Positions 1 through 11,979 of a DNA stretch of 64,000 nt are shown here, one piece after another (the first letter of the stretch is position 1; every line of letters begins with the position of its first letter). A program made the position numbers and the translations under genes. This DNA comes from Bimuria novae-zelandiae CBS 107.79 (lineage: Eukaryota; Ascomycota; Dothideomycetes; Pleosporales; Didymosphaeriaceae): NCBI GenBank assembly GCA_010015655.1, contig ML976664.1, positions 536,011-600,010 of the forward strand, written 5' to 3'. A model generated the notes under the pieces. That model saw nothing but the letters and a program-made list of their open reading frames with translations, did no database searches and had not been told where the DNA came from.

Positions 1-1276
1 GGCCCTTGTATTTCGACTGCGCCACAACCCCTCCTTGACGGTTCTCCTTTCGGTTTTCTTTTTCCGCATCCCACACTACCCTGTATCTTTTGCGCTCCTT
101 GTCTATATTCACGGAACCGTCTGGTTTGAAATGAATAGGCACCATGGCGGAGAGGAATTGGAACTTCCCCGGGTCGAAATGAATCGACTTGATCGCGAAC
201 TCGCTGCCAGACGGCGCACCATGGAGATGGTTGAGTACGTTTAGATTCTGGCTGAAGCCGTGAATGTTGTTGCTGAGAGTGCTGTACATGGTCGTTCCGT
301 CTTCCACTGTACTCGGTTGCTCCGTAACAAGTTTATACAGGGGGTGCTGACTATTCCCACCCGACTTTGCTTCGTCTTTCGCTGCGGCGAGGAAGTCTTT
401 CCAGTGAGCTGTAGCGCTGACCGGTTTTTGCCCCTTACTGTACCGATGTTCTGGTTCTGGTAGGTTCTCGAGAAGGCTCCGGAAGGAGAGGCATGCGATG
501 GCTTTCTGGTACAACTCGAGCTGGTCTTTGAGCTTTTGAATCTCCGTGATCCTTGTCTTCAGCTCGACCTGCACCTCCCAAGAATAAGTGTCTCGCAGAA
601 CGGCGAGATTGTATTGCCGGAGGGCACTGAGCGCAACATGAGCGTCATCCGTGGCATCAGGACACCCGAGATCTCGACAGAAGGTACCGACTCTCTGCCC
701 TAGCCGTCTCCACGTCTCGCTGTGGTGGATAGCGCTGTAAATATCTCTATAAACTTTTTGCCAATCGGCATAGTCCTGTTCGACGTGTGACAACGTGTCT
801 GGCTCTAGTGCTTTGGCGAACCGCTCTGTCTCCTGCATGCGGAAAGGTTGGCTCGTCGCAGAAGACTTATACTCTTCGTCGTTATCCCACCACTGGCTGA
901 TTTTCCGGCGGAGGCAATTGCGCAACCACGTGAAGAAGAAACAGTTTACCAAATCGGCTAACTGCTTCGTCATGCCGCGGGCATCTTCCTTGTACGCGGC
1001 TTTCGCGAGGGTTCCGACGAAAGGACCGTCCCTGACGGCGTCCCATTCGTCCAGGATGAACTCTTTGGCCCACAGCACCGCGCGCATGCGCACGAGCAGC
1101 GAATCAGATCGCGGAGTTTCACGTGTTATCTGGACGAGGAGGTTCTGCTTGAAACGTGATTTCGTGTTTGTGTTTTTGGGGAGATGCCATTCTTGTGTTG
1201 TACAGCCCGCGAACCTGGTGAGGTCGTCAGCCTCGTGCAGACTGTGTTCTGCAAGTGTAACAGTGGATGTAGTCAT
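1..1276 (-). CDS. Unrecognised protein, 3' end beyond the left edge
   Basis: Read on the minus strand from the ATG at 1276-1274, one frame stays open for 425 codons to the window edge, so the gene is real but truncated by the window. The protein starts MTTSTVTLAEHSLHEADDL and is soluble-looking, with no signal peptide or membrane segment. It has many Trp and Arg residues, a helical middle (about residues 60-240) with a WWDNDEEYKSS stretch, and a probable coiled coil around residues 235-265 (VELKTRITEIQKLKDQLELY). The last visible residues are strongly charged (KENRKENRQGG). No family is recognised. Base composition is normal for the region and there are no stops, so it is not RIP-damaged. It lies next to the degraded transposon block, which suggests a fungal accessory gene, but no function can be given. 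Confidence 0.75.
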   Translation of the reverse strand, partial: MTTSTVTLAEHSLHEADDLTRFAGCTTQEWHLPKNTNTKSRFKQNLLVQITRETPRSDSLLVRMRAVLWAKEFILDEWDAVRDGPFVGTLAKAAYKEDARGMTKQLADLVNCFFFTWLRNCLRRKISQWWDNDEEYKSSATSQPFRMQETERFAKALEPDTLSHVEQDYADWQKVYRDIYSAIHHSETWRRLGQRVGTFCRDLGCPDATDDAHVALSALRQYNLAVLRDTYSWEVQVELKTRITEIQKLKDQLELYQKAIACLSFRSLLENLPEPEHRYSKGQKPVSATAHWKDFLAAAKDEAKSGGNSQHPLYKLVTEQPSTVEDGTTMYSTLSNNIHGFSQNLNVLNHLHGAPSGSEFAIKSIHFDPGKFQFLSAMVPIHFKPDGSVNIDKERKRYRVVWDAEKENRKENRQGGVVAQSKYKG

Positions 1277-2329
1277 TATGTATCTAGTAAAGCCGTGGAG
1301 GGTAGAAGTGCAGGTGATGATCTGATGTGGATTGAGGGAGAACGAAAGTGATGCGAGGCTGACAGATGCATGAGCTGTATTTGAGCGCGTCGCTGGTAAG
1401 CTGTTCGTGTTCCCAATGGAGTCGTGCCCCGCGCAAGGCTGAGCTACACCTTCGAGGCTGGGTGAGGACTGGTAATTGTCCTGCAAAAGCCAAAGCTGTC
1501 ATTTATAGCCAGTGGAGTTAGTATTGGCGGAACACTGCTGAGCACAATCATATGTGGTCGCGTTTTTCGCTGTTATGTTGTTCAAGCACGAGCGGAAACG
1601 TAAACAGTTTGCAGGGTTTCGAAGAACAAAATGCACACAAATAGATTCTTGAACTCCTTGTTTGATACCTGCGAATAAGAGAATGGTCTCCACGTGGTAC
1701 ACTGTACCTAGCCAAGGGTATCTAATCGCTGCATCTGCTCTCTTTCCCTGTAATGTTACTGATATGTCGAATCACGACGGAAGTGCCACCGAAGATCGAC
1801 GAAACCAGGCCAGCATATCGTTAGGATCACTCTCCTCTTCCTCGAGACCATGATTCTATTCGTCATGGTACTCATAGGATGCGCCACCACAGCCTTTACA
1901 GATTGTATCTTCATCCCCTTCAGTCGTGTCCACACATCTATTGCATGTCCCACAGTGCCATCCTAACTTCCTCCAAATGTGTACCTTTTAGTCTTCCACA
2001 CATTTCCCACATTCTAAACAGTGCCATGTAGTTTCGTGTTGGTCATTGCCATACTGGACCCATTTGCAAAGACACATCGAACCAGCGCTGTCAACAGGGC
2101 GTAGTACGGGCCGTAAATACGCTCCGTAATGTGAATAGAGCCGTAAGTAGCAAGTCGCCCATGGTGACGTAGGAGATGCCGTACGTAGGTGAATTGAAGC
2201 CGTAAATTACGCTATACGGAGCTATTTTTGGTGTAAACTTTCCTTTTGGTGGGGGCTTGGCCAGGCCAGGAATAGGGGTGTTTCAGGGGCCGTATTCGGT
2301 GTAGGTCAACGCTTAGACTTGGTAGAAAT
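1277..2329. other. Intergenic, no gene seen
   Basis: Mixed-composition DNA upstream of the left-edge gene. Only short ORFs without family similarity or codon bias are present on either strand. AT content rises towards 2300, where the RIPed block starts. The 5' region of the minus-strand gene should lie at 1277-1600. Confidence 0.5.
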
Positions 2330-4615
2330 TTTAGAACTTCTGCCCACGGTCTATATAGCTAATTTCTCTCTATTATTATTAGTTTATTTATATATATAAT
2401 AAGCCGCTCTACGCGCTTCTTTAAGTTATAGTTAGCCTAGTAGTTAACGCTAAGCTTTGAGCCTTACTATGCTGCTGCCTCTAAAAGGATAGCGACTACT
2501 AAGAGTAACGCGTCGCCCTTGCCTTTATCCTTACCCTTAGTCTTACTTTTGCTCTTAGCCCTTACCTAGCGCCTTTACGAGTGTAGTAAGCTTGTTATTA
2601 GCCCTTAATTTAATATTAATTAGGATAACCTCTAGCATAGCTAGTAAAAACTTATAAGTAATTAAATTAAGTATAAAGTAAAGTATAAGTTATAGCTTAA
2701 AGGCAAGTAAAATATTAGCTTTATATAAAACTTTAGCGCGGAGTTAGAGTACGTACAAGATAATATAACCTAATAAATTATATTTTTATGCAAGACTTGC
2801 TACCTTTTAGAAAAATTAAGCTATTATTTTATAGTTAATAGTACCATATATATTAAAGATTATATAAGAAACGCATATAAAGTAGATTTAGACACTAGCT
2901 TGCTACCTGTTATTAAAGCCCTTACGTCTACTAATCCGTGGGAAGTTACTAAAGAAGTAGTAAAAGCTATATCTAGTATTTTTTATATATTCTAGCAAGA
3001 AAAAGAGTTTTAAGAGGCGTATATTAATTGGGTAATACTCTATAATCTTAGCTTTATTATGGCAGCTTCTCCCGCCACCAGAGGCGTTATAACATGGAAC
3101 CGGGTCGTCCTGTTACACGCGCTGCCTAATTGTCATGGCACGGTGTCGTCGTACGTACTATCGTCACTAGAGAATCGTTTAGGAGAGGTGAGCGAGCTCC
3201 TAGGAGGCGCGAAGAGTAAGATAAGTGTAAGTTATAATATTTAGGAGTTGCTAAATAACGTAGGCTTTCTTAGAGATATTACCTACTTTATTAGTAAGCA
3301 ACCTGTTTAGGTAAACGCTTACCTTAATTAAGTAATTACTAAAGTAGTAAACAGATAACTTATTAGCTAACTTTAGAACTTAAATATTAAAAACTAATAA
3401 TAAGACCTCCTTATCGTCTTTTAATAACTATTTAATAACTATATTACTATTAGAAAAGCTTAAGTAATCTTTAATATTACTTAATAGCTAATTACGTTAG
3501 TAATAATAGGTAAAAGTTTTTACGCTATATTAATAAGAATTAAATTATTAATATTAGCCTAAAATACCATATACGCTACGCAGGCTATATTACTAATTTT
3601 ATTATTAGGGCCTTTTTATATAAATTAAGCGTAAGTAAATAGAAAAAAGAACTTACTTACTTATCTCTTACTAAGTAATTTACCCTATACTAAAAGCGCG
3701 GCGTTATTAGTGAGTTATATAACTTTATAAATAGTATATGTGCCTTCTATAAGCGCTATAAGTAATTTCTTTAGGTATAATATAAGGTGATAAAGAATAA
3801 TTAATTTTAGACCTATAATACCCTAAACTTAGTTACGGATAAATGTATTAGGCAAAATAGCGTCTATCTTATGCTATGTTATTACCTAAAGCTTAAGGAG
3901 CTAATTTAATAATATAAGATACGCGCGTAAGGGTTTAGATAATAATATTAATAACAGTTATATTAATAGTAGAAACCATACTTTAGCATTTATATTTAAG
4001 CCTATATAAAATTCATTAGATAATATGTGGAGGGTAAAACGAGCTGGATAGTATATAGTTCGGAGATCGAATTAACTAATTAGTAATATATAAAAAGTTA
4101 CTATAAAAGTAGTATTTATACTAAGTATTTAGTACTATGTTAGCCCGTTCTACCTAATCCTTCTAATTAGGATACCTATAAGAGATAATTCCCGCGATAC
4201 ACTCCCTAGCTTAGTAAGATTTTAAACGTTATCTATAAGCTTTTAAGCTATTCCTTAGTAGAATTATAGATCTTAGTTAAGCTTATCTTATAATTAAGCG
4301 CGATATTATAATTAACTAGTACTACTTAATTAGAGAGGAGTAGTGCGCTACTAGGTAATAGTGCGTAATCTTATTTAGTGTTAGCTTATACGCGCTACTG
4401 TTAAGCCCTTTAGGGTAGCTAGTCCTAAAGAGGTAATGGTTAGTTCTTAGGTAGGAGTGTTAATAATATAAGTAAGCGGTATTAATAGCCTGCGCGTATA
4501 ATAGAGCGTTAGTATTAAAAGTGTATATAGTATAATTAAATTAATAAGAAAGCCCAAGTTAAATCTAAATAATAGATTATTAAATAGGTTAAATACGATT
4601 GTAAGAGCTTACTCT
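2330..4615 (+). mobile_element. RIP-degraded hAT transposon relic
   Basis: A very AT-rich tract, full of TA dinucleotides, still carries plus-strand fragments of a hAT transposase. At about 3020-3055 the frame reads AYINWVILYNLSF. At 3059-3244 a GC-rich block reads LPNCHGTVSSYVL and GGAKSKISVSYNI, the hAT pattern AKSKIHISFDLWTSP. At about 3690-3910 it reads LYNFINSICAF and then LVTDKCIRQNSVYLMLCYYL, matching the hAT segment with TRWNSTYLML. Many stops lie where Trp or Gln would be expected. The terminal inverted repeats and the 8-bp target duplication could not be found, so both ends are approximate. The element is dead. The family call rests on three separate motif matches in the right order. 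Confidence 0.6.
3059..3244 (+). pseudogene. hAT transposase fragment that escaped RIP
   Basis: This open 61-codon stretch is markedly richer in GC than both flanks and reads in the same direction as the flanking hAT relic. It ends in AKSKISVSYNI, continued after a stop by ELLNNVGFLRDI, as in hAT transposases just before the catalytic core. It is a fragment of the surrounding element and not an independent gene. Confidence 0.5.
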
Positions 4616-4795
4616 TGTGTTCCTATATACTATACTAATCCCATGATATCCCATAGTCCCATGGAATCCCAAGCGTGGTACATGTGGGATCCCATGGTAC
4701 AGTCACGTGATCCCAATGTCCTATGGTCTTGGCGCGTAGGACATCGTGGGACATAACGTAATCCTGGATCCTAACAGCTACCTGCGCTCGTGCTT
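4616..4795. repeat. GC-rich island with GGGATCCCATGG-type palindromes
   Basis: A 180-bp island of normal base composition inside RIPed DNA. It contains several copies of CCCATRRWATCCC-like words and the palindrome TGGGATCCCATGG, and ends near GTGGGACATAACGTAATCC. A related island lies in opposite orientation at 12540-12620, on the far side of the Gypsy element. The family is not identified; both may be ends of one older element or independent insertions. Confidence 0.35.
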
Positions 4796-5087
4796 AAGAA
4801 AAATAAAATCTTATCCCACTATTATTTTTCTCTTTTAAGCTACATAATAAACTTTATATTATTTTTAGTAATTTGCTAACACGCTTTATAGGCCAGTTTT
4901 ACTAAGAAGACCTTATAGAAAAAGAATTTTAGGCAAGCTATTACTACGCGTACGCGTACTGCAAAGAATTATTTTACGCTCTAAGAAATTACTATTTCTA
5001 TAACTTTAATTTATACTTTTCAAAAGCGTAATAGGCTACTTAGGATGCCTACTTATACGCCTTTATTTTTTAGTAATACTAAGTAAG

Positions 5088-5323
5088 TGTTACAAGGGCC
5101 GTACGTATCTAAGCCTATTCTGGATTAGGGGAGGATAGGTCAAGGGTATAGTACCTTACAGATATTTAGTGGTTAAGAGCTAATGATAATAATAAGATTA
5201 ATTATAAATAATTTAATTCTATAATAAACTATAGAATAACTAACTAGGAGATTTACTAATCTATAATCGGAAATTTACTCGTAGTATTATAAAAGTTAAC
5301 TATAAGGAGTAGAAAAGGTATAA
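5088..5323 (-). repeat. Left LTR of the Gypsy element
   Basis: This 236-bp repeat begins TGTTACAAGGGC and shares long segments with 11980-12474, including GATATTTAGT, TAACTAACTAGGAGATTTAC and GTTAACTATAAGGAGTAG. Once the 255-bp insertion and its 5-bp duplication are removed from the right copy, the two are the same length to within one base. Confidence 0.75.
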
Positions 5324-7077
5324 AGAAATTATTAAACTATATATTATTTATCTTAGTTCTTGCTATTATTAGAATTACTATCGTAGTCTTACTAAAACTC
5401 TGTAGTCCCTAGGACTATAGTAGTCCCTAGGAACTTTCGCTTATACGGGACTACGTTATGTAATTTCTAACTTAAGTTATCCTACGCCTCTATATGTTCC
5501 TTTAACATAGTTATTTTACTAATAACATTTTTAGTATAATTATTTAGTTCTTCTATTTTTATAGGGTTCGTAATTATGATACTATCCCCTCTTTTAAGGC
5601 TATTATCTTAATACCTTATTTTATTATATTATTATACTTTTAGCGCGTAAGTATTAATTTTTATAAAAGTATATATTCTTACCTCTTAAGATAGGTTATA
5701 GCCTCCTTTTAATTTTCCTTACCTTACTAACTATACTAAAAGCCTCTTATTTTTTTTGTATAACTCGCTGTGCCTATGCGGATAAAGTGTTATCTTAAGG
5801 TCCAGAAATAGCGTCTAGTTATAAGCGTTATAGAAAAGAGAAGTTGCGTTATTTTGTAGATACTACCTCTAAGGAGTGTGCTAGCTATATCTTAGTCCAC
5901 CTTCCCTGTAGTCTATGGGTGCCTGAGAAGGACTAGGAACGTATTTATAACGAAAAGCGTAAGAAGCGTCTAAAGCTTCTTAAAGTAAAAGAGCGTTAAG
6001 CCCTCGCTACTCTAAAGACCGCGCGTCTTAAGCGTAAGTTAACCAAGGCTAAAAAGAGGGAGCACGACTATACTTAGCACGACCTCTACGTTATTAATAC
6101 GATAAAGCTCTTAGAGAAATAAAAAGAGGATCTAAAAGGTATAGCTACTATTAATATTTACGAACCTTTGCAACTCGCACCCCTAAAGGCTAACTTAAGC
6201 TAGTTATAGGCTAATCTTTTCTTATTTAACTTAAATCCTTCTTTATCCTTGAATATGTTATCCTTTCTTGCTGATTTTCCGTCTAAGAGTAATATTAGTA
6301 ATAATTTAGTACTAATCTCTTATAGTTTATAAAATTCTCTCATAGTTTTTAAGTATCATATTATTCTAGCTATCCTTTTTATTTAACTAAGTATTTAAGC
6401 TAAATCTAAATTATCTTTAGGCCGTTAATTTCTTTAACTTTATATTTATTATCTTTTAGGTTTAACTAGATCTTAACTAGAGCGTCTTAGGGTACTAGTT
6501 CTAAAAATAATTTATAAAATATAGGATGTATTTTTGTACCTAGTAGTAAAAGTAATTTAGTTATAGCTAGTCCCTTGGTTTCTTATACCTTAAAAAGGCT
6601 TACTTAGAGGTAATTTAGTTTTCTACTAGGTTATTTTATCCTTATATTTTTTTTATAATAAGAGAACTTTATCCCTCTTTTTAAAAGTTAGTCCTTTAAT
6701 CCTTTGCTTATTTACGTTCTTAAATATTATAAGGACCCTCTATGTAATTTATTCTTATACGACTTTATAAACTTTCTACATTTTTTTATCTTAGTCTTTT
6801 ATAGAAGTGCTTTTTATGTCTTTTAAATCCTAATAAGTAATTAGCTTATATCTATAGTTTATATAGTATAGGAAGTACTATATTATACCTAACCTTACGC
6901 TATTATGCGCTAGCTGGCTATTAGTAGTAACTTTACTTAATTATTTTATTACTTATTAACGTAGAATTATAAATACTACTTTAGAGTCTAATTCGTATGT
7001 TATATTTATTAATTAGTTTAAGGGTAGAAACTTGTCGAGAGCTTCCTATTAATATCTAAAGCCACTATAAAGGTATC

Positions 7078-7260
7078 TTAGTACTTAGACGTAATGAGCT
7101 TGTCTCTATCTATAATAAACTCTTTTAGTAGTCTATATTCTGTAAATACCGTGTTATCTACCTTATAGGCTAGTTTTTTTACTATTATAGATTCTTCTAT
7201 AGGCCTAAACTTAACTACCTTAGTTAAGTAATTAACTATTATTATAATAGTGTCGCACAT
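7078..7260 (-). pseudogene. Gypsy integrase core fragment
   Basis: The minus strand reads CDTIIIIVNYLTKVVKF, then EESIIVKKLAYK and VFTEYRLLKEFIIDRDKLITSKY. This is the integrase catalytic core of Ty3/Gypsy elements (usual form D-x-I-x-V-x-D-RLTK...F..LPKEIISDRD..FTS). The expected first catalytic Asp in the IVDRLTK position reads Asn here, as expected from a RIP G-to-A change. The second, in the SDRD position, is kept. Neighbouring sequence carries stops. Confidence 0.75.
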
Positions 7261-7716
7261 CTGCTTTATTCTTAGTTATAGCGACTTTAGAAGCTTTACT
7301 ATAAAGTCTATTATTACACTTTACCATGGTCTTTTAGCTACTTATAGTAGTTATAATAGTCTATAAAGCTTATGTCTCTTTAGCTTATTTTTATAGCATA
7401 CTAAATAGTTACTTATAACTTAAGTTACTACCTACTTAAGTCCAAAAATTACATATTTATTCGCGATTTAACCCGTTATTTCTTTAATACCTAAGTATCC
7501 CTATTCTTATAATTTGTATCGTTTTCTAATTAAGATTTCTTTGTATCCTAGTTTCATAAGGATTCTATAGTAGTAATCTTGTCTTATTTTATTAAGTCTA
7601 TATTAGAAGAGATCGTATTCTTCTTATTAATTTATAGTAAGTTATCCGTAGTCTTAAAAATCTTATACTATTAGTCTAGTATATCTTAGGCTAGCGGCGC
7701 GAACCTTAATTATTAG

Positions 7717-7930
7717 TGTAACGGAGCTGTTCAGATGGATTAGCTATAGATCACATGATCATGCAAGACGCTAGTCCCTTTAGGTCTAGCGCGCGCACTG
7801 TCGTCCCTTCTTTCGCGAGCGTCCTATAGAGTACTTTCCTCTCCATCTTAGGGTAGCTGAAATAGAGCCAATATATCCCGTCAACGTGCATTTTCTGCCT
7901 ATGATGGTGAAGCCCGAGCTTGTCGTCACA
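7717..7930. repeat. Solo LTR with ATTAG target duplication
   Basis: A 214-bp block of normal GC content begins TGTAACGGAGC, ends CTTGTCGTCACA (TGT...ACA) and is flanked on both sides by the 5-bp direct repeat ATTAG (7712-7716 and 7931-7935). It sits inside the RIPed integrase-side half of the Gypsy element but is not RIPed itself. It is best read as a solo LTR left after recombination between the two LTRs of a later Gypsy- or Copia-type insertion. Its orientation is not certain. Confidence 0.8.
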
Positions 7931-8689
7931 ATTAGCTAATTATATTTTATAGTTCTATTGCTCCTTGCTCGTAGTACTTATTATATAGATCTAGTTTATT
8001 CTTAATAAGGGTTAATTTTCTGCTTAGGGCGTCTGCTGCGTTATTAAGTGTTCCTAATTAATAGTATATTATAAAGTTAAAATTTTTAGGAATTCTGCCT
8101 ATTATACCTATTATTAGTTAAGCTTCTTATTATTATAAAGCTAGTAAGGTCCTTATAGTCTATCTATACCTCTATTTTAAAGCGTACTTTAGTAAGCTAA
8201 GCTTCCTATTATTTAAAGGTGTCTACTATCCTAAGTAGTTCCTTATTGTAAATGTTATAGTTAAGTTCTGCTCCTAAAAACTTTCTTAAATAAAAGAACA
8301 CTTATCTTTATTTCTTATTATTACTTTATTATAAGAGTATTACTCTTACCACGTAATCTAATACGGTTATTTCTACTCTTATAGGTTTCTTTAGGTCGTG
8401 CATTTAGAGGAGAGGTCTTGTAAGGAACTTTTCCTATAGTTCTCTAAATGCCTCTAATAGTTTTCTAATAAGGGACTAAGTACTTTCTCTCTCTCTTTTC
8501 TTTGTAAGATTTATTAATAGTGCGTCAGTCTTAGAGTAGTCCTTAATAAACTTTTAGTAGAAGTTAGTAAATCCTAGAAAAGACTAGATGTTTTTTACTG
8601 ACTTAGGAACTAATTATTCTTAAATCGTAGTTATTTTTAAAATTTATAGCTACACCTTCCCTTACCATAATAAATTCTAAGTACTTTAT

Positions 8690-9130
8690 TTTTATAACGT
8701 AAAACTCGCATTTTTTTATGTAAAAGAGTAATTAATACACTTTTATTTTTATAAGTACTTTCTTTATATATTCTACATGCTCCTTAAGCATCTTAGTGAA
8801 ATAAATAAGTACGTTATTAAAGTAAGCTACATAGAATATATCTAGATATTTATATAGCGCTTTATTAATTAGTGTCTAAAATATCGCAGGCGCGTTTATT
8901 AGTTTAAAGGATATTACTTAGTGCTTATATAGGCTATATTAGGTCCTAAATGTAGTCTTCTACTCGTGTCCCTTAACTATTTATATACAGTAATAACTAT
9001 TATATATATTAAATTTTATAAACTACTTAGCTCCCTAGAGCCTATCTATTAGCTCTATAATTAAGGGTAGTAGGTAGTAGTTCTTAATTATAGTCTTATT
9101 TAGCTATCTATAGTCTATATAGAGTCGCAG
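8690..9130 (-). pseudogene. Gypsy reverse transcriptase remnant
   Basis: Reading the minus strand through stops gives RLYIDYR.LNKTIIKNYYLLP, then FRT.YSLYKH.VISFKLINAPAIF, YFNNVLIYF and KKCEFYV. These are the ordered blocks of a Gypsy reverse transcriptase. The catalytic Y-x-D-D box at 8813-8824 has become YFNN: both Asp codons changed to Asn by G-to-A, which is what RIP predicts. The enzyme is dead. The RNase H region downstream could not be followed. Confidence 0.8.
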
Positions 9131-9873
9131 CTTACTATTCTTCTTACGCACCTAAAGTATAAGAAAAGCTACTAGGCTTTAACTTTCTCAAATATACTAT
9201 TTTACTAAGTTCTTTTTTAAGTAATCTTATACTTCCTTCTCTTAGTCTATAGATATTAATTATAATTATTCTAGGCAAAGTTTCGTGCCCTCTACTAAAG
9301 GTATTTTATAATTTTGTTTTTAGTATTCTAGTAGTTCTTTTTTTTTAAAGAGTTCTATATACTCCTAGTATTCGAGTAGAATAGTATTAACTTTTACTTT
9401 TACTTTAAGGCCTAAGTATTATACCTAAAGTAGTCTTACTTAGTCTAGATTTTCTTCTATAACTTTTATAATTTTAGTAGCTAAAAATTATTTAGTCAAT
9501 CTTTTAACCCGCCCTATTATGGCATCTAGGGTTAATAGCTACATTTTTTATATTTTTTATATGTTAGTAACCTTTAGCGTAGATTTTCTTTTAGCTAAGT
9601 AGCGTTTTCTTCTACTAGTCAATAATAGGGTTATATTTAAGAAGCTAATTATAACTTATAATTACTTTTAAGCTTCTAAGATCTATTATTGCAAAGCTAT
9701 ATTAGCTCTAGAATCTATTTAGACTAATAGATAATAGCGTTATCTAAGGCATAACTAGCCTTTACTATATCCTTAGGGTAACGTCCTATTTGCTATTTGT
9801 ACTTATACTAGTGTCTCTTTATTTTTATAAGACAGGTCGTATTTTTCTACTATTCTTAGAAATATTAGACATC

Positions 9874-9898
9874 TGGTCGCTCCAGGGTCTATTAGTGC
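9874..9898 (-). pseudogene. Gypsy aspartic protease motif
   Basis: The minus strand reads ALIDPGATRC, the counterpart of the active-site loop (A)LIDSGAT of retrotransposon aspartic proteases. It lies upstream of the reverse transcriptase in element order, as expected. The flanks are RIPed and no complete protease frame remains. Confidence 0.55.
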
Positions 9899-11979
9899 TA
9901 TTACTTAGTAACTACTAATTATAACTTCTTTAGTTAGTTATAGGCTATCTGCGCCTATTTTTACCTTCTTTACCCTTATAGTTACGCCTCTACTAGTAAG
10001 GTCTTTTATTTAGTAGTGTCCTAGTTTTCTAACTTATTATTAGCCTGCTGAGTAAGGTCCTAGGAATCCTTTACTTTCTTAGTGTAGATTTATATGGCTT
10101 TATTTATCTTAGTATTAGTTTTAGTCTTTTTCTATTACTTTTAGTAAAGCACTTTATATGTGCTCCTAGTATCCTTAATTTATAAGACCTCTTCTTCCTT
10201 TTAAGATTCCTTCTGTCGTCTGCATCCTGCAACTAGACACTTCTAAAGTTTTAAATCCTAGTATAGTAGTATTATTTCTAATACTACTATTTATTCTTTT
10301 TAATATAGGTATGCTAGGCAATCCCTACTATAATTCAGCTATCTAATTTATTATAGGTAATCAGTACTTATGTCCTTTATTTATTAGTTTCTTATAGTTA
10401 CTATTAATCCTAAGTTTATGCCTTTAGAATACTATTCTATAACCTTTTATGTGCTTTACGCATTTGGCATTTATTATTAAAGTATTTTCACTATCCTAAT
10501 TCCTTATAGTATCGTGACTATTCGTTGGAAAAATATTTATAGTAGTCTATTATTAGTTTATAGTTATTAATAAAATTATAGTTAGGGTTTCTTAGCAATA
10601 CTACTACTTGTGCCTTTTTAATCTAATATAGTTAGTAGTCTTTATTATTGTAAAGATACTAGGCTACCCTTTTATATTATTCTTAAATCTTAATCTACTA
10701 TCCTAGTACTAGTATATTTCCTTAGTATTTTAGAGTAAACTTATAAAATATTATAGCTTTTAGCCCTTTAAGTTTAATCTTTTGCGTGTATTCCTAGGGT
10801 GTATATATCTAGCTGTTATATACCTAGCACTTTTCTTCTAATAGCTAGAAAAGGACCTTATACTCTAGTACTATTCTTTATTCTGTTTCTTCTACTGTCT
10901 CTATAACCTTAAGTTCTATATTAAAGACTTTATATTTAGTAGTATAGGTATTAGTACCTATAGCAGAGCTATTACTACTTGAATAATTTAAGCTTTCTTG
11001 CTTTATCCTTTATTATTCTTTAAATAATCCTTTTAAAACTGACCTTGATCTCTATATCTTAAGCATACTTTTTCGTTAAAGCGTTGTTTTCGCTCTTAGT
11101 TAAATAGTCTATTATTGTGGTCCTTTTACCACTTCCTTAGTTTCTATTCTTAAGCTTTATTAGCTATTATAATATCTCTATCGCGGTCCTTTCGTAGTTT
11201 CTAGCTTTTTTTAATATTAGGTTAAATATAGTTACTTTTTCGCTTTTCTAATTATTAATTTATATAACATATCTTTACGAGTTTCTCTAGGTCGTCCACC
11301 TTATTATAGTAGATAAGCTTATTCTTAATACTTTTCTTTAGCCTATTACAATAAGCTGCTTAAAGTAGGGCGCTATCTTAATTAATGTTAGCTTATAGGC
11401 ATCTAAACTTACCTATATAAGTACTAGCTAATTTAGTTTATTTAAGCCTTCATATTTTATGTTTAGCTTATTATTCTTCGTTAACTTTTCTAAATATAAT
11501 TTAAATCTATTCCTTAAAAGATGCCGAGTCCTTAAACACCTTCTTAGTTTTAGTATTATATTCCCAGATATTATCTTATTTTTTTTAAATACTCCTTAGT
11601 AAGGGGTTAAAGCTACTTAGCTATTTTACCTTTTATATACATGCCTACTACTCTAATTTTAGACTACTTAGTCCTAAAGACATCCTTATTATATTAGTAG
11701 TATAGTTTTATATTTATAAGAAATGTCTTAAGTCCTTCTTATTTGCTTTTATAAACTTTAGGAACCTTAAAAGATATCTTTCCTATAGTTATAATAGCTA
11801 AAACGTAAGCTATTAGCTCTACTAACTACTTCTTAAGCTATTATTTCTTGTTAGCTTAGTTAGCAAGTAATATTATTAAGTCTATAGTTAGCATAAAAGT
11901 ACTACTTTTTATTAAGATCCTTAAGTCTATAGTACTTAATAGTATTATTATATTGTTTTAGACCTTTAAGTAGTTAAAG

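Noticed and set aside
795..1325. Plus-strand ORF of 176 codons
   Set aside because: It is the antisense shadow of the clean minus-strand frame that covers 1-1276.
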